64,000 nt of DNA from Actinomadura terrae (GCF_022751215.1 NZ_JAICDG010000001.1:620001-684000), one strand, 5' to 3'; positions 7,524 to 15,147 are shown, numbered from the stretch's first letter. Made by a program: numbers and translations. The notes: generated by a model not told the origin, from the sequence alone.

Positions 7524-8336
7524 ATGCCACCCCCACGCGACACCAACCCCTCCGCCTACCAGGAAGTGTTCGTGAACGAGTTGCGGGCCCGGCGTGACAT
7601 AGCGGGCCTGTCTCGCAACAAGGTCGCGGCGGCGCTTGGGTGCACTCCGCAGTGGCTGGCCAAGGTGGAGACGTTCGAGAAGGCCCCGTCCGAGGGCCTC
7701 GCCGACGACCTCGACACCTACTTCCAGACAGGCGGTATGTTCCGCCGCCTGTGGGAGAAGCACCAGGAGGCCCGCAAGCACGGCCTGATCCCCAGCGGCT
7801 TCCGTCCACTGGCTGAGATGGAGCCTGAGGTCACGCAGTTCAGCATGTTCGCGCCACTCCTGGTCCCCGGTCTATTTCAGACGGAGGAGAACGCTCGGTT
7901 GGTCTTTCTGGCAGAGCAGCGTGCAGACAAGGCGGAGCAACTCCTGGCTGTTCGGATGGAGCGGCAGTCGCTTCTGGCGAAGGCTGATCCTCCTCTGGTG
8001 TTCCTTCTCATCCGGGAGGCAGTCATCAGAGATCTTCACCCGGAGATTCGGGAAGGCCAGTGCAAGCGTCTGCTCGACCTGGCCGCCGAACAGAATGTCT
8101 CAATTCAGGTGATTCCCTCGAAGGCCCGCGTGTTCCAAGGTAGCGGCTTTCAAGTACTTTCGTTCAACGACAGTGCGGATGTCGTGTACGTCGATGGTGC
8201 AGGGGGCAACGGACAAATGGTCACGGATCTCGCGGAGGTGCGAAGACTCACCATACTCTTCAATATGATCAGGTCCGCCGCGTTGGCGGCGGAAGAGTCC
8301 GGAGAGCTGATCCGTACGATCATGGAGAGCACGTGA
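7524..8336 (+). CDS. XRE-family regulator with DUF5753 domain, copy A
   Basis: 270 residues. ATG at 7524 with CGGGAG nine bases upstream; earlier in-frame starts lie in the control region. Residues 15-75 are a helix-turn-helix (LSRNKVAAALGCTPQWLAKVE). Residues 95-265 match the DUF5753 sensor domain, including LVPGLFQTEE and RMERQS. Such proteins are widespread in filamentous actinomycetes beside DUF397 proteins and are often annotated Scr1-family antitoxin-like regulators. Only about five residues differ from copy B in the first 96, whereas the sensor half has diverged. GTGA coupling to the DUF397 gene. Confidence 0.9.
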   Translation: MPPPRDTNPSAYQEVFVNELRARRDIAGLSRNKVAAALGCTPQWLAKVETFEKAPSEGLADDLDTYFQTGGMFRRLWEKHQEARKHGLIPSGFRPLAEMEPEVTQFSMFAPLLVPGLFQTEENARLVFLAEQRADKAEQLLAVRMERQSLLAKADPPLVFLLIREAVIRDLHPEIREGQCKRLLDLAAEQNVSIQVIPSKARVFQGSGFQVLSFNDSADVVYVDGAGGNGQMVTDLAEVRRLTILFNMIRSAALAAEESGELIRTIMEST

Positions 8337-8596
8337 GTACCTGGGTTCCGACATCCGTGCACTGGCGCAAGAGCTCCCGAAGCGACTCCTCGGGAGGCGA
8401 CTGCGTGGAGGTAGCCGAGTGGCGCAAGAGCAGCAGGAGCGGTTCGGAGGGGGGCAACTGCGTCGAGGTGGCCACGGACGAGGCCGTCATCGCCCTGCGG
8501 GACTCAAAGGACCCGCAGGGGCCCAGGCTGGAGCTCCGGCGGCGGGCCTTCGGGGTGCTGCTGGGTGAGATTCGCGCCGGGCGGTACGACCGGTAG
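8333..8596 (+). CDS. Tandem DUF397 protein, copy A
   Basis: 87 residues, GTG at 8333 overlapping the XRE stop. It contains two DUF397 cores in a row: a truncated one (HWRKSSRSDSSGGDCVEVAE) and a complete one (WRKSSRSGSEGGNCVEVA then VIALRDSKDPQGP). Standard DUF397 proteins have one copy. These small proteins pair with the preceding XRE regulators; a toxin or anti-regulator role has been suggested for relatives but is not evident from sequence. Confidence 0.85.
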   Translation: MSTWVPTSVHWRKSSRSDSSGGDCVEVAEWRKSSRSGSEGGNCVEVATDEAVIALRDSKDPQGPRLELRRRAFGVLLGEIRAGRYDR

Positions 8597-8963
8597 GCAA
8601 GGCTCAGGGACGGACGAGGGCCCCACGGCGGGACACGGCCGTGGGGCTCGCCTTACCTCGTGTAGATCGCGTCGCCGGTGCCACGGCACGATGTGCGGGT
8701 CGCGGAGAGCGGGACGGGTTTGCTGGCCTCGCTGCGAGACCTCGACGACCCGCAGTGGCTTGAGCGACCGGCGCGCACGTACAGCGGCCAGGGTGCCGCA
8801 TGGGTGTCGTGTGAGAGGTGGGATGATCTGGTAGATCCTCATTATGGATGCGTGAAATCTGATTTGAGGTCGGCTCGCTTGGTGTTTTCCCAGGGGATTG
8901 ACTCGCTGAATTATGCGGGATATAAAGCCTAGGAAAGCAACCACGAGGCGAGAGGCTCGTATC
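8597..8963. other. Intergenic stretch, AT-enriched at the right end
   Basis: 367 bases between the DUF397 gene and the DUF6879 pair. An 84-codon plus-strand frame (8678-8932) is open, but it has no ribosome site and unconvincing composition, and it runs through the promoter at 8898-8926, so I do not call it a gene. From about 8820 the sequence is clearly more AT-rich than its surroundings, which fits acquired DNA. Confidence 0.6.
8898..8926 (+). promoter_or_regulatory. Consensus-like housekeeping promoter before the DUF6879 pair
   Basis: TTGACT at 8898-8903, a 17-base spacer and TATAAA at 8921-8926 match the primary sigma consensus almost perfectly, unusual in DNA this GC-rich. Transcription would start near 8933, about 30 bases before the ATG at 8964. 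Confidence 0.7.
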
Positions 8964-9158
8964 ATGGCACTCAAGTTGATCGGTGGGTCTGGTTGCGGCA
9001 ACGGCCCGTGTCCCGCGGTGTATGAGACAGAGAACAAGACGATTGTCGTGCAGGGCTTCGTCGTCGACTCGGACAAGGTGGGTCTTTCTCTGCCGCCTGG
9101 TGAGAGCGCAGTGGAGATTCCTCGTTACATACTGGAGCGGGCGCTCGCGGCCGAGTGA
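8964..9158 (+). CDS. Small protein paired with DUF6879
   Basis: 64 residues, ATG at 8964 with GAGAGG upstream (8950-8955). Sequence MALKLIGGSGCGNGPCPAVY followed by a VVQGFVVD strand and a C-terminal IPRYILERA helix. Small proteins of this pattern (short beta protein with a G-x-CP-x-VY motif) regularly precede DUF6879 genes in actinomycetes. Function unknown. GTGA overlap with the next gene shows coupled expression. Confidence 0.75.
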   Translation: MALKLIGGSGCGNGPCPAVYETENKTIVVQGFVVDSDKVGLSLPPGESAVEIPRYILERALAAE

Positions 9159-9751
9159 TCGGAGAGGTTGGCCTACACTCGTTCGTCCAGCTCAGGAGAT
9201 CTCCCATTATTCTGAACGCGGAGCAGGTCGGGCGGTTCTTTCAGGAATTCAAGTCGTCGGCGACCTGCATTGAGACCCTCGCCGTCTACTCCCTCCAAGA
9301 AGAACTCGCAAACTTTGACCTGTATCTTTCTGGCTCTCCGCTGCCGCCCGAGCGGAACGAGGAGTGGGCGCGCAACGTCCGTGACAGCGTCGCCGGCGGC
9401 AAGTACATAGGGCGCGTGCATATCATCGAGCACACGCTCACGCCGTATCTCCAGTTCGAGATCGACTGGTATTATGCGGTCAACCGTGCGGCCGGTGAGG
9501 ACATTCGTTTCATCTTCCGCGAGGACGTTCCGGACGTCGTCTACACCGATACGTGGCTGTTCGACGACGAGCTCGTCGTCGACTTCAGTTATGACGACGC
9601 GGGAAAGCTGCTGTACGTCAATCAGAACGACCACCCGGAGCGGTTGGAGCAGGCGAGGACGGCCTGGCGGGAGTTCTCTGACCGGTCGTTCCCGCTCGCC
9701 GAACTCCTGTCCATGATCCGCGGTAGCGACCTGGAGGTGCCGCGCCGCTGA
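9155..9751 (+). CDS. DUF6879 family protein
   Basis: 198 residues, GTG at 9155 overlapping the previous stop. Family features: an ETLAVYS segment, SLQEELANFDLYLSGSPLP, RVHIIEHTLTPYLQFEI, an acidic WLFDDELVVDFSYDDAG patch and a C-terminal helix. DUF6879 proteins usually sit in XRE/DUF397 neighbourhoods, as here. No catalytic motif is evident and the role is unknown; possible partner of the small upstream protein. Confidence 0.8.
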   Translation: MIGEVGLHSFVQLRRSPIILNAEQVGRFFQEFKSSATCIETLAVYSLQEELANFDLYLSGSPLPPERNEEWARNVRDSVAGGKYIGRVHIIEHTLTPYLQFEIDWYYAVNRAAGEDIRFIFREDVPDVVYTDTWLFDDELVVDFSYDDAGKLLYVNQNDHPERLEQARTAWREFSDRSFPLAELLSMIRGSDLEVPRR

Positions 9752-9779
9752 CCGGCGCCTCATAGCTGGAGGTGAGTGA

Positions 9780-10610
9780 ATGCGCGCGGACGGGACGCGC
9801 CTCAGCACCGAGTTTGTGATCAACGACCAGGGGGCCGGCTACCCCCGCCGCACGGTCGAGACTTCGGCGAGCCAGGAAGAGCTCGACACCCTCGTCCGAT
9901 CGGGTTACCTGGTCCTCAGGGGCCTGCTGGACGGCGCGATCTCGGACGTCCTCGCGCAGGCCGTGCTTCGGCTGGCGGAGGCCGAGGCCGACCGTCCCGA
10001 GGCCGAGAGCCTGCCGGGCGACAGCATCTACCTGCGGGCGCTGCTCGACAAGGACGCGGTTTTCCACCCGCTGCTCCGGCTCGAACCGCCGCTGTCGATC
10101 GCGCGGACGCTACTCGGCCCGCAGGTGTGGGTCGATCTGGAGGCCCGGCTCAACCACGCGGGCCGTCCGGGCGTCGCGGTGCCGTGGCATGCGCACCTGC
10201 CGGTGATTCCCGATCCCCTTCCAGTTCTCTTCAGCTACCCGCACCAGATTCACTGCCTCGTCTATCTGGACCGGATAACAGAGAAGGAAGGGGCTCTCTG
10301 TCTCCTTCCGGGCTCGCATCTAGGGCGTGATCCGCGGTTTCCGCTCGGTGACCAGAACGACCGTCCAGACCAGGTCGAGTTGTTCTTCGAGCCGGGCGAC
10401 GCGGTGCTCATCCACGCCAATCTCTGGCACCGGACGGTCCCGTCCAGCGCCGACGCCGGATATCGGCGGCTGCTGCTTCTCGGCTACGTCCCGTCCTGGG
10501 TGCGGTCGGATATCAGCCGTGGAGTGGTCGCGGAGCGGCCCCTGAAGGCGGAACTCGCGCGGGACGCGGACGCCGAGACCAGGGAGCTTCTCGGCGAGTT
10601 CGAGTGGTGA
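9780..10610 (+). CDS. Phytanoyl-CoA dioxygenase (PhyH)-like protein with altered metal motif
   Basis: 276 residues, ATG at 9780 with GGAGG ten bases upstream. PhyH-like features: ETSASQEELDTLVRSGYLVL at the N-terminus, the core LLPGSHLG, GDAVLIHANLWHRT with the distal His217, and the Arg pair in YRRLLLLGY. The proximal iron ligands are normally HxD/E; here the aligned segment reads WHAH (His137, His139), so the acidic ligand appears replaced. It may be a non-canonical 2-oxoglutarate oxygenase or a non-catalytic member. Located between the DUF6879 pair and the TPR gene, with no pathway partners nearby. Confidence 0.7.
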   Translation: MRADGTRLSTEFVINDQGAGYPRRTVETSASQEELDTLVRSGYLVLRGLLDGAISDVLAQAVLRLAEAEADRPEAESLPGDSIYLRALLDKDAVFHPLLRLEPPLSIARTLLGPQVWVDLEARLNHAGRPGVAVPWHAHLPVIPDPLPVLFSYPHQIHCLVYLDRITEKEGALCLLPGSHLGRDPRFPLGDQNDRPDQVELFFEPGDAVLIHANLWHRTVPSSADAGYRRLLLLGYVPSWVRSDISRGVVAERPLKAELARDADAETRELLGEFEW

Positions 10611-10613
10611 CCT

Positions 10614-11843
10614 TCACCTCTCGCTGAGGGCGGTCCGCAGCGCCACGGATCTGGGGTCGTCGTAGTCGTCGAGTATTGCGGCCGCTGTACGCCGGTGCCG
10701 GATTGCCTCGTCCCGGTTGTCGGTGGCCTGAAGCGCGTCGGCGAGGTAGGTAAGGCTCCGAGCGTGCTTCCATCGATCGTCCGCCTGGCGGTGCACGGCG
10801 GCGGCGCGGCGGTGGAAGTCGGCGGCTTCAGCGGCCCGGGCGAGTGCGCTGTAGGCGCGTCCGGTGACGTCCAGGGCCATGGCCTCGCGGCTCGGTTCGC
10901 CCTCCTGGCGGAAGATCACGGCGGCGTGCCGGGTGGTGACGAGCGCCTCTTCGGGCCTGCCGTCCGCCAGCTCGGCCTTGCCGAGATACAGCAGCGCCGT
11001 GCCCTCCCACAGCGGGGTCTCCATCTCCTGGACGATCGCCACCGCCTCCGCTGCCGTCGCGACGGCCCTCGCCGTCTCGCCGTGCCTGCGCTCCAAGAGG
11101 CTGAACGCGGTGAGGACGGTGGATTCGTAGAGCCGGTCGTCCAACTCGCGGAAAGTGGCGAGCGAGTCGGTGAGAAGGTCGCGCGCGTCGTCGGGGCGTC
11201 CGAGCTGGAGAAGGGTGTAGCCGAGGCTGAACTGGATGGTGGCCGTCCAGTACGGGTCGTCGAGGTCGCGGACGGTCGAAAATGCCTCCTCCAGGTCGGC
11301 GCGTGCCCGCTCCAGCCGGTGCGCGAACAGGTTGACCCAGCCGAGCCCGTTCAGTGCCTTGACGGTGCTGAGCCGGTCATTGAGTTCGCGGTGAATCGCG
11401 ATCGCCGCGCGCAGATGCTCATCGGCCTCGTCGAGCCGCGACGTCATCCGGCAGAGTCGGCCGAGACTTTCACGCAGAGCGGCCACAGCTTCACGCTGGC
11501 CGAGGGTTCGCGCCACTTCCAGCCCCGCCAGTGACGTGACCTGCCAATCCTGAAAATGGTTGTAGCTCGCATAGAGCCGTTCCAGGACGAGCGCGAGCCG
11601 CCAGGCGAGTTCCGGGTGCTCGCTCGCAACGGCGGCCCGAACCGCGCCGACGAGGTTCGCCTTCTCCTCGGCATACCACTGCGCGGCCTGCGCACGGTCG
11701 GCGAAACGGAAGGGCGGGACGCCTGGCGAGCGTTCGAGGGTGAGCAGAAGCGTCGTGTCATGAGCGAGGGAAAGGACGCATTGGTAGGCGCAGTGCAGGT
11801 ACCAGGTGCATATCCGTTCGACCGCGTCCAGTTGATCTTCCAT
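10614..11843 (-). CDS. Orphan AfsR/STAND-type tetratricopeptide protein
   Basis: 409 residues, ATG at 11843. The N-terminal 100 residues (CTWYLHCAYQC, then RFADRAQAAQWYAEEKANLV) match the linker that follows the NB-ARC ATPase in AfsR-like regulators. The rest is at least six TPR units rich in Ala/Leu, for example LNGLGWVNLFAHRLERARAD. No BTAD or P-loop is present and none is encoded nearby. The start is intact and a promoter region is shared with XRE locus B, so it looks like a domesticated stand-alone TPR protein, not debris. Probably a protein-interaction scaffold. Confidence 0.75.
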   Translation of the reverse strand: MEDQLDAVERICTWYLHCAYQCVLSLAHDTTLLLTLERSPGVPPFRFADRAQAAQWYAEEKANLVGAVRAAVASEHPELAWRLALVLERLYASYNHFQDWQVTSLAGLEVARTLGQREAVAALRESLGRLCRMTSRLDEADEHLRAAIAIHRELNDRLSTVKALNGLGWVNLFAHRLERARADLEEAFSTVRDLDDPYWTATIQFSLGYTLLQLGRPDDARDLLTDSLATFRELDDRLYESTVLTAFSLLERRHGETARAVATAAEAVAIVQEMETPLWEGTALLYLGKAELADGRPEEALVTTRHAAVIFRQEGEPSREAMALDVTGRAYSALARAAEAADFHRRAAAVHRQADDRWKHARSLTYLADALQATDNRDEAIRHRRTAAAILDDYDDPRSVALRTALSER

Positions 11844-11881
11844 GAGACGAGACCCCTTCGATGCCGGAGTTCGGGATTTCG

Positions 11882-11929
11882 TGGACGAGTCTCGCAAGAT
11901 GTGATTACCCTGAGCTACGAACCGCTCAC
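11882..11929 (+). promoter_or_regulatory. Shared promoter/control region of XRE locus B
   Basis: TGGACG (11882-11887), 18-base spacer, TACCCT (11906-11911). The block 11905-11929 is identical to 7451-7475 of locus A. It drives the XRE gene and lies between it and the divergent TPR gene. Confidence 0.5.
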
Positions 11930-11976
11930 ACCCATCGAGCACCCGAGCAGGCGGCCCGACACCCGGGAGACACCCG

Positions 11977-12786
11977 ATGCCACCCCCACGCGACACCAAC
12001 CCCTCTACCTACCAGGAAGTGTTCGTGACCGAGTTGCGAGCCCGACGTGACATGGCGGGCCTGTCTCGCAACAAGGTCGCGGCGGCGCTCGGGTGCACTC
12101 CGCAGTGGCTCGCCAAGGTGGAGACGTTCGAGAAGGCCCCGTCCGAGGGTCTCGCCGACGACCTCGACACCTATTTCCAGACGGGCGGCCTGTTCCGCCG
12201 CCTGTGGGAGAAGCACGTGGAGGCCCGCAAGCACGGTCTGATTCCCAGCGGCTTCCGGCCCTTGATCGAAGCCGAGAAAGAGGCGGCAGAAGTCAGCATC
12301 TATGAACCCGTGCTCGTCCCTGGCCTGTTCCAGACTGAGGAGTGCGCGCGGCTCGTGTTCAGCACAGGCCTGCGCGCGGATAAGATCGACGAGCTGGTAG
12401 CGATTCGGATGGAGCGGCAGTCGATACTGGCCGACCCGAAGTTCCTCGTGTTCCTGTTGATCGGGGAAGCCGTCATACGCGACATCTTGCCGGTGGTTCG
12501 TTCCGAGCAGTGCAAGAAATTCTTGGATCTAGCACAGCAACCTAACATCTGCCTCCAAGTGATCCCCGCAGGTGCGCCCGTCTTCCATCCGACTGGATTT
12601 CAGATCCTTGGCTTCGAGGGGGCGCCGGATGTCGCATACGTGGAGGGCACGGGTGGGAACGGTCAGATGCTCGGCGATGTGGCGGCTGTCCGGAACCTTG
12701 CCGTACTGTTCAGCGTGATCAGAGGCCAGGCCTTGTCGGTGACGGAATCGACCGCACTGATACGGAGCATCATGGAGGACACGTGA
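11977..12786 (+). CDS. XRE-family regulator with DUF5753 domain, copy B
   Basis: 269 residues, ATG at 11977 with CGGGAG upstream. Same architecture as copy A: helix-turn-helix at 15-75, DUF5753 at about 95-265 (LVPGLFQTEE, RMERQS, TGGNGQM). The sensor half differs from copy A at roughly half its positions while the DNA-binding half is almost identical, so both should recognise the same operator but respond to different partners. GTGA overlap with its own DUF397 gene. Divergent from the TPR gene. Confidence 0.9.
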   Translation: MPPPRDTNPSTYQEVFVTELRARRDMAGLSRNKVAAALGCTPQWLAKVETFEKAPSEGLADDLDTYFQTGGLFRRLWEKHVEARKHGLIPSGFRPLIEAEKEAAEVSIYEPVLVPGLFQTEECARLVFSTGLRADKIDELVAIRMERQSILADPKFLVFLLIGEAVIRDILPVVRSEQCKKFLDLAQQPNICLQVIPAGAPVFHPTGFQILGFEGAPDVAYVEGTGGNGQMLGDVAAVRNLAVLFSVIRGQALSVTESTALIRSIMEDT

Positions 12787-13043
12787 ATCCCCTCGAACTG
12801 TCGTCCGTAAGCTGGCGCAAGAGCTCTCGCAGTGACTCAGAAGGAGGCAACTGCGTTGAACTTGCCGCTTGGCAGAAGAGTGCTCGAAGTGACGCCTCGG
12901 GTGGAGATTGCGTCGAGGTGGCCATGGGGGCCGTCATCGCCCTGCGGGACTCGAAGGATCCGGACGGGCCTCGGCTGGAGCTCGGGCGTCGGGCCTTCGG
13001 GGTGTTGATAGGGGAGATCCGCGCCGGACGGTACGACCGGTAG
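12783..13043 (+). CDS. Tandem DUF397 protein, copy B
   Basis: 86 residues, GTG at 12783. Again two DUF397 cores: WRKSSRSDSEGGNCVELA and WQKSARSDASGGDCVEVA, then VIALRDSKDPDGP and the tail LIGEIRAGRYDR shared with copy A. The doubled core in both copies shows that the duplication within the gene predates the duplication of the locus. Function unknown; partner of the preceding regulator. Confidence 0.85.
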   Translation: MNPLELSSVSWRKSSRSDSEGGNCVELAAWQKSARSDASGGDCVEVAMGAVIALRDSKDPDGPRLELGRRAFGVLIGEIRAGRYDR

Positions 13044-13113
13044 GCGGAGTCAGGAGAGGGTCGGAGCCTCAAGGTCTTGGTGAACGGGGGGTAGGCCGCC
13101 TTGGCGCTGAATT

Positions 13114-13129
13114 TTTGAACGTGTTCAAA
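13114..13129. promoter_or_regulatory. TTTGAAC-N2-GTTCAAA operator-like palindrome
   Basis: Two perfect 7-base arms at 13114-13120 and 13123-13129 lie about 40 bases before the epimerase start. The shape is typical of a TetR-family operator overlapping a promoter. No regulator gene is adjacent, so the binding protein would be encoded elsewhere. Confidence 0.5.
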
Positions 13130-13169
13130 GGTTCGGTTAGGCTTCTTGGTGGATGCCGGGAGGTGGGCT

Positions 13170-14132
13170 GTGAAGGTTGTGGTGCCTGGGGGGACTGGGC
13201 AGGTGGGCTCGATTTTGAAGCGGGGGCTTGGGGCTGCTGGGCATGAGGTCGTGGTGCTTACGCGGCGTCCTGTGCGTGAGGGTGAGGTGCGGTGGGACGG
13301 GGAGACGTTGGGCGGGTGGGCCCGGGAGGTCGACGGGGCCGATGTCGTCGTGAATCTGGCTGGGCGGAGCGTGAGCTGCCGTTATTCGCCAATCACCCTG
13401 CAAGAGATGATGGATTCGCGGGTCCGGTCCACGCGGGTGGTGGGGGAGGCGATCGCGGCGGCGGTGCGGCCTCCCCGGGTCTGGTTGCAGATGAGCACCG
13501 CCACCATCTACGCCCACCGCTTCGACGCCCCCAACGACGAGGGGACCGGCGTGATCGGGGGTGGGGAGCCCGGCGTCCCGCGGTACTGGGGCTACAGCGT
13601 CGAGATCGCGAAGGCGTGGGAGCGGGAGCAGGAGCTGGCCGACACGCCGTCCACCCGCAAGGTCGCGCTGCGCTCGGCCATGGTGATGAGCCCCGATCGC
13701 GGCGGTGTCTTCGACGTCCTGCTGTGGCTCGCGCGGCTCGGGCTCGGTGGGCCGGTCGCGGGTGGGAAGCAGTACGTGTCGTGGATTCATGATCGTGATT
13801 TCGTCCGCGCCGTCGAGTTTTTGATCGGGCGGGACGATCTTGAGGGGCCGGTGAACCTCGCCGCTCCCGGGCCGCTGCCGCAGCGCGCGTTCATGCGCGC
13901 GCTGCGGGGCGCGTGGGGCGTCCCGCTGGGCCTTCCCGCGACGAGGGGCATGGCGGAGATCGGGGCGCTGGCGCTGCGTTCGGACACGGAGTTGCTGCTG
14001 AAGAGCCGCCGCGTCGTCCCGGGCCGTCTGGTCGAGGCGGGTTTTGCCTTCGAGCACCCCCGGTGGCCGGAGGCGGCGGACGACCTCGTGCGGCGCGTGC
14101 GGGCCCGCCGGTCACGGGTCCACGCGGGTTAG
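13170..14132 (+). CDS. TIGR01777-family NAD(P)-dependent epimerase-like protein
   Basis: 320 residues. GTG at 13170 is preferred because GGGAGGT precedes it closely and the Rossmann motif begins at once (VKVVVPGGTGQVGS); TTG 13146 and GTG 13149 are in frame upstream. The extended SDR fold shows VVNLAGRSVSCRY, then YWGYSVEIAKAWE in the active-site position, and a C-terminal DUF1731-like segment. The usual YxxxK is not evident. YfcH/SULA-type proteins of this family have no settled reaction. Its 3' end overlaps the convergent sigma gene by 21 bases. Confidence 0.85.
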   Translation: MKVVVPGGTGQVGSILKRGLGAAGHEVVVLTRRPVREGEVRWDGETLGGWAREVDGADVVVNLAGRSVSCRYSPITLQEMMDSRVRSTRVVGEAIAAAVRPPRVWLQMSTATIYAHRFDAPNDEGTGVIGGGEPGVPRYWGYSVEIAKAWEREQELADTPSTRKVALRSAMVMSPDRGGVFDVLLWLARLGLGGPVAGGKQYVSWIHDRDFVRAVEFLIGRDDLEGPVNLAAPGPLPQRAFMRALRGAWGVPLGLPATRGMAEIGALALRSDTELLLKSRRVVPGRLVEAGFAFEHPRWPEAADDLVRRVRARRSRVHAG

Positions 14133-14984
14133 TTTCTCGGGGTTGGCGACCGCGTAGATGCCGGCGATCTTGTCGCCTTCGGGGCTCAGGTCGAGGACCA
14201 TGACGGCGAAGGGGGCGTCGTGCTCGAAGAGGACGGCGGACGGGTCGCCGTTGACGGTGCGGTAGCGGATCTCCAGGTCGCCGGGGGCCTTGACGGAGGT
14301 GCCGGTGATGATGCGGGCGACGCGTTCGCGGCCGGTCATCGGGCGTAGGGCGGCGGACTTGGCCTTGCCGCCGCCGTCGGTCCACAGGGTGACGTCGGGG
14401 GCGAGGAGCTTGAGGAGGGCCTCCATGTCGCCGCCGAGGGCGGCGTGCAGGAACTGCTCGGTGACGCGGCGCTGGACGCCGGGGTCGGCCTGGTAGCGGG
14501 GGCGGCGGGCGTGGACGTGTTCGCGGGCGCGGTGGGCGAGCTGGCGGATCGCGGACGGGCTGCGGTCGAGGATGCCCGCGATCTCGGTGTGGGCGTAGCC
14601 GAAGACCTCGTGCAGGACGAAGACGGCGCGCTCCAGGGGGGTCAGGGTCTCCAGGACGACCAGCAGGGCCATCGAGACGGCCTCGGTGCGCTCGGCGGTC
14701 TCCTCGGCGCCCGGCTCGGCGACGAGGGGTTCGGGGAGCCAGGGGCCGACGTAGGTCTCGCGGCGGCGGCTGATGGCCGACTGGCGGGCGAGGGCGGTGT
14801 TGACGGCGATCCGGACGAGGTAGGCGCGCGGGTTCTCGACCTCGGGGCGGTCGCGGGCCGTCCATGCGAGCCAGGCGTCCTGGAGGACGTCCTCGGTGTC
14901 GGCGACGCTGCCGAGCAGGTTGTAGACGACCGAGAACAGCAGTTCGCGGTGGTCGGCGAACACCTCTGTCGCGGTGGCTTCCAT
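14112..14984 (-). CDS. ECF41-type RNA polymerase sigma factor with SnoaL-like tail
   Basis: 290 residues. Sigma-2 region at about 12-75 (VVYNLLGSVADTEDVLQDAW), linker with the ECF41 hallmark YVGPWLPEPL, sigma-4 at about 110-160 (TPLERAVFVLHEVFGY then SPSAIRQLAHRAREH), and a C-terminal SnoaL-like domain (residues 170-290) with DVTLWTDGGGK and the terminal ANPEKL motif. In this group the C-terminal domain controls the sigma factor in place of a separate anti-sigma. The divergent neighbour is a hemerythrin gene followed by an MFS exporter, the likely targets. Confidence 0.9.
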   Translation of the reverse strand: MEATATEVFADHRELLFSVVYNLLGSVADTEDVLQDAWLAWTARDRPEVENPRAYLVRIAVNTALARQSAISRRRETYVGPWLPEPLVAEPGAEETAERTEAVSMALLVVLETLTPLERAVFVLHEVFGYAHTEIAGILDRSPSAIRQLAHRAREHVHARRPRYQADPGVQRRVTEQFLHAALGGDMEALLKLLAPDVTLWTDGGGKAKSAALRPMTGRERVARIITGTSVKAPGDLEIRYRTVNGDPSAVLFEHDAPFAVMVLDLSPEGDKIAGIYAVANPEKLTRVDP

Positions 14985-15038
14985 GGGCGTCGACCTCCTG
15001 TGCGTTGTCCCCCTTCTGAGGGGCCGGGGGCCCGGGAG

Positions 15039-15094
15039 TGTGACATGGGACGGGGTTGTGTGACCTGAAACTCATTCTGCGGGGCGCTGTCACA
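15039..15094. promoter_or_regulatory. Divergent ECF41-type promoter elements
   Basis: TGTCACA at 15088-15094 (plus strand) is followed after 16 bases by CCTC, one base from the CGTC -10 reported for ECF41 promoters; this would serve the hemerythrin gene. The same heptamer is present on the minus strand at 15039-15045, facing the sigma gene, though its -10 match is poor. Two facing copies in 163 bases suggest autoregulation. Confidence 0.5.
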
Positions 15095-15147
15095 TGTGCG
15101 GCGTCCGGACCCTCATAGGTGCGAAACGGCACGACGAGGGGGTCTGA

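Larger units (their letters stand above)
7400..8596. repeat. Duplicated XRE-DUF397 locus, copy A
   Basis: Copy A of a segmental duplication whose partner is at about 11860-13043, same orientation. The control region and the first roughly 290 coding bases of the XRE gene are nearly identical between copies, while the C-terminal half of the regulator and the DUF397 gene have diverged to clear but moderate similarity. A 25-base identical block is at 7451-7475 in this copy. Confidence 0.85.
11860..13043. repeat. Duplicated XRE-DUF397 locus, copy B
   Basis: Copy B of the duplication described at 7400-8596. The intervening 3.3 kb carries the DUF6879, PhyH-like and TPR genes. Near-identity is limited to the control region and the helix-turn-helix half of the regulator, which suggests recent duplication followed by selective divergence, or gene conversion of the 5' part. 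Confidence 0.85.

Noticed and set aside
8678..8932. 84-codon plus-strand frame between the DUF397 and DUF6879 genes
   Set aside because: No ribosome site, no recognisable domain, and it runs through a near-consensus promoter; left as intergenic.
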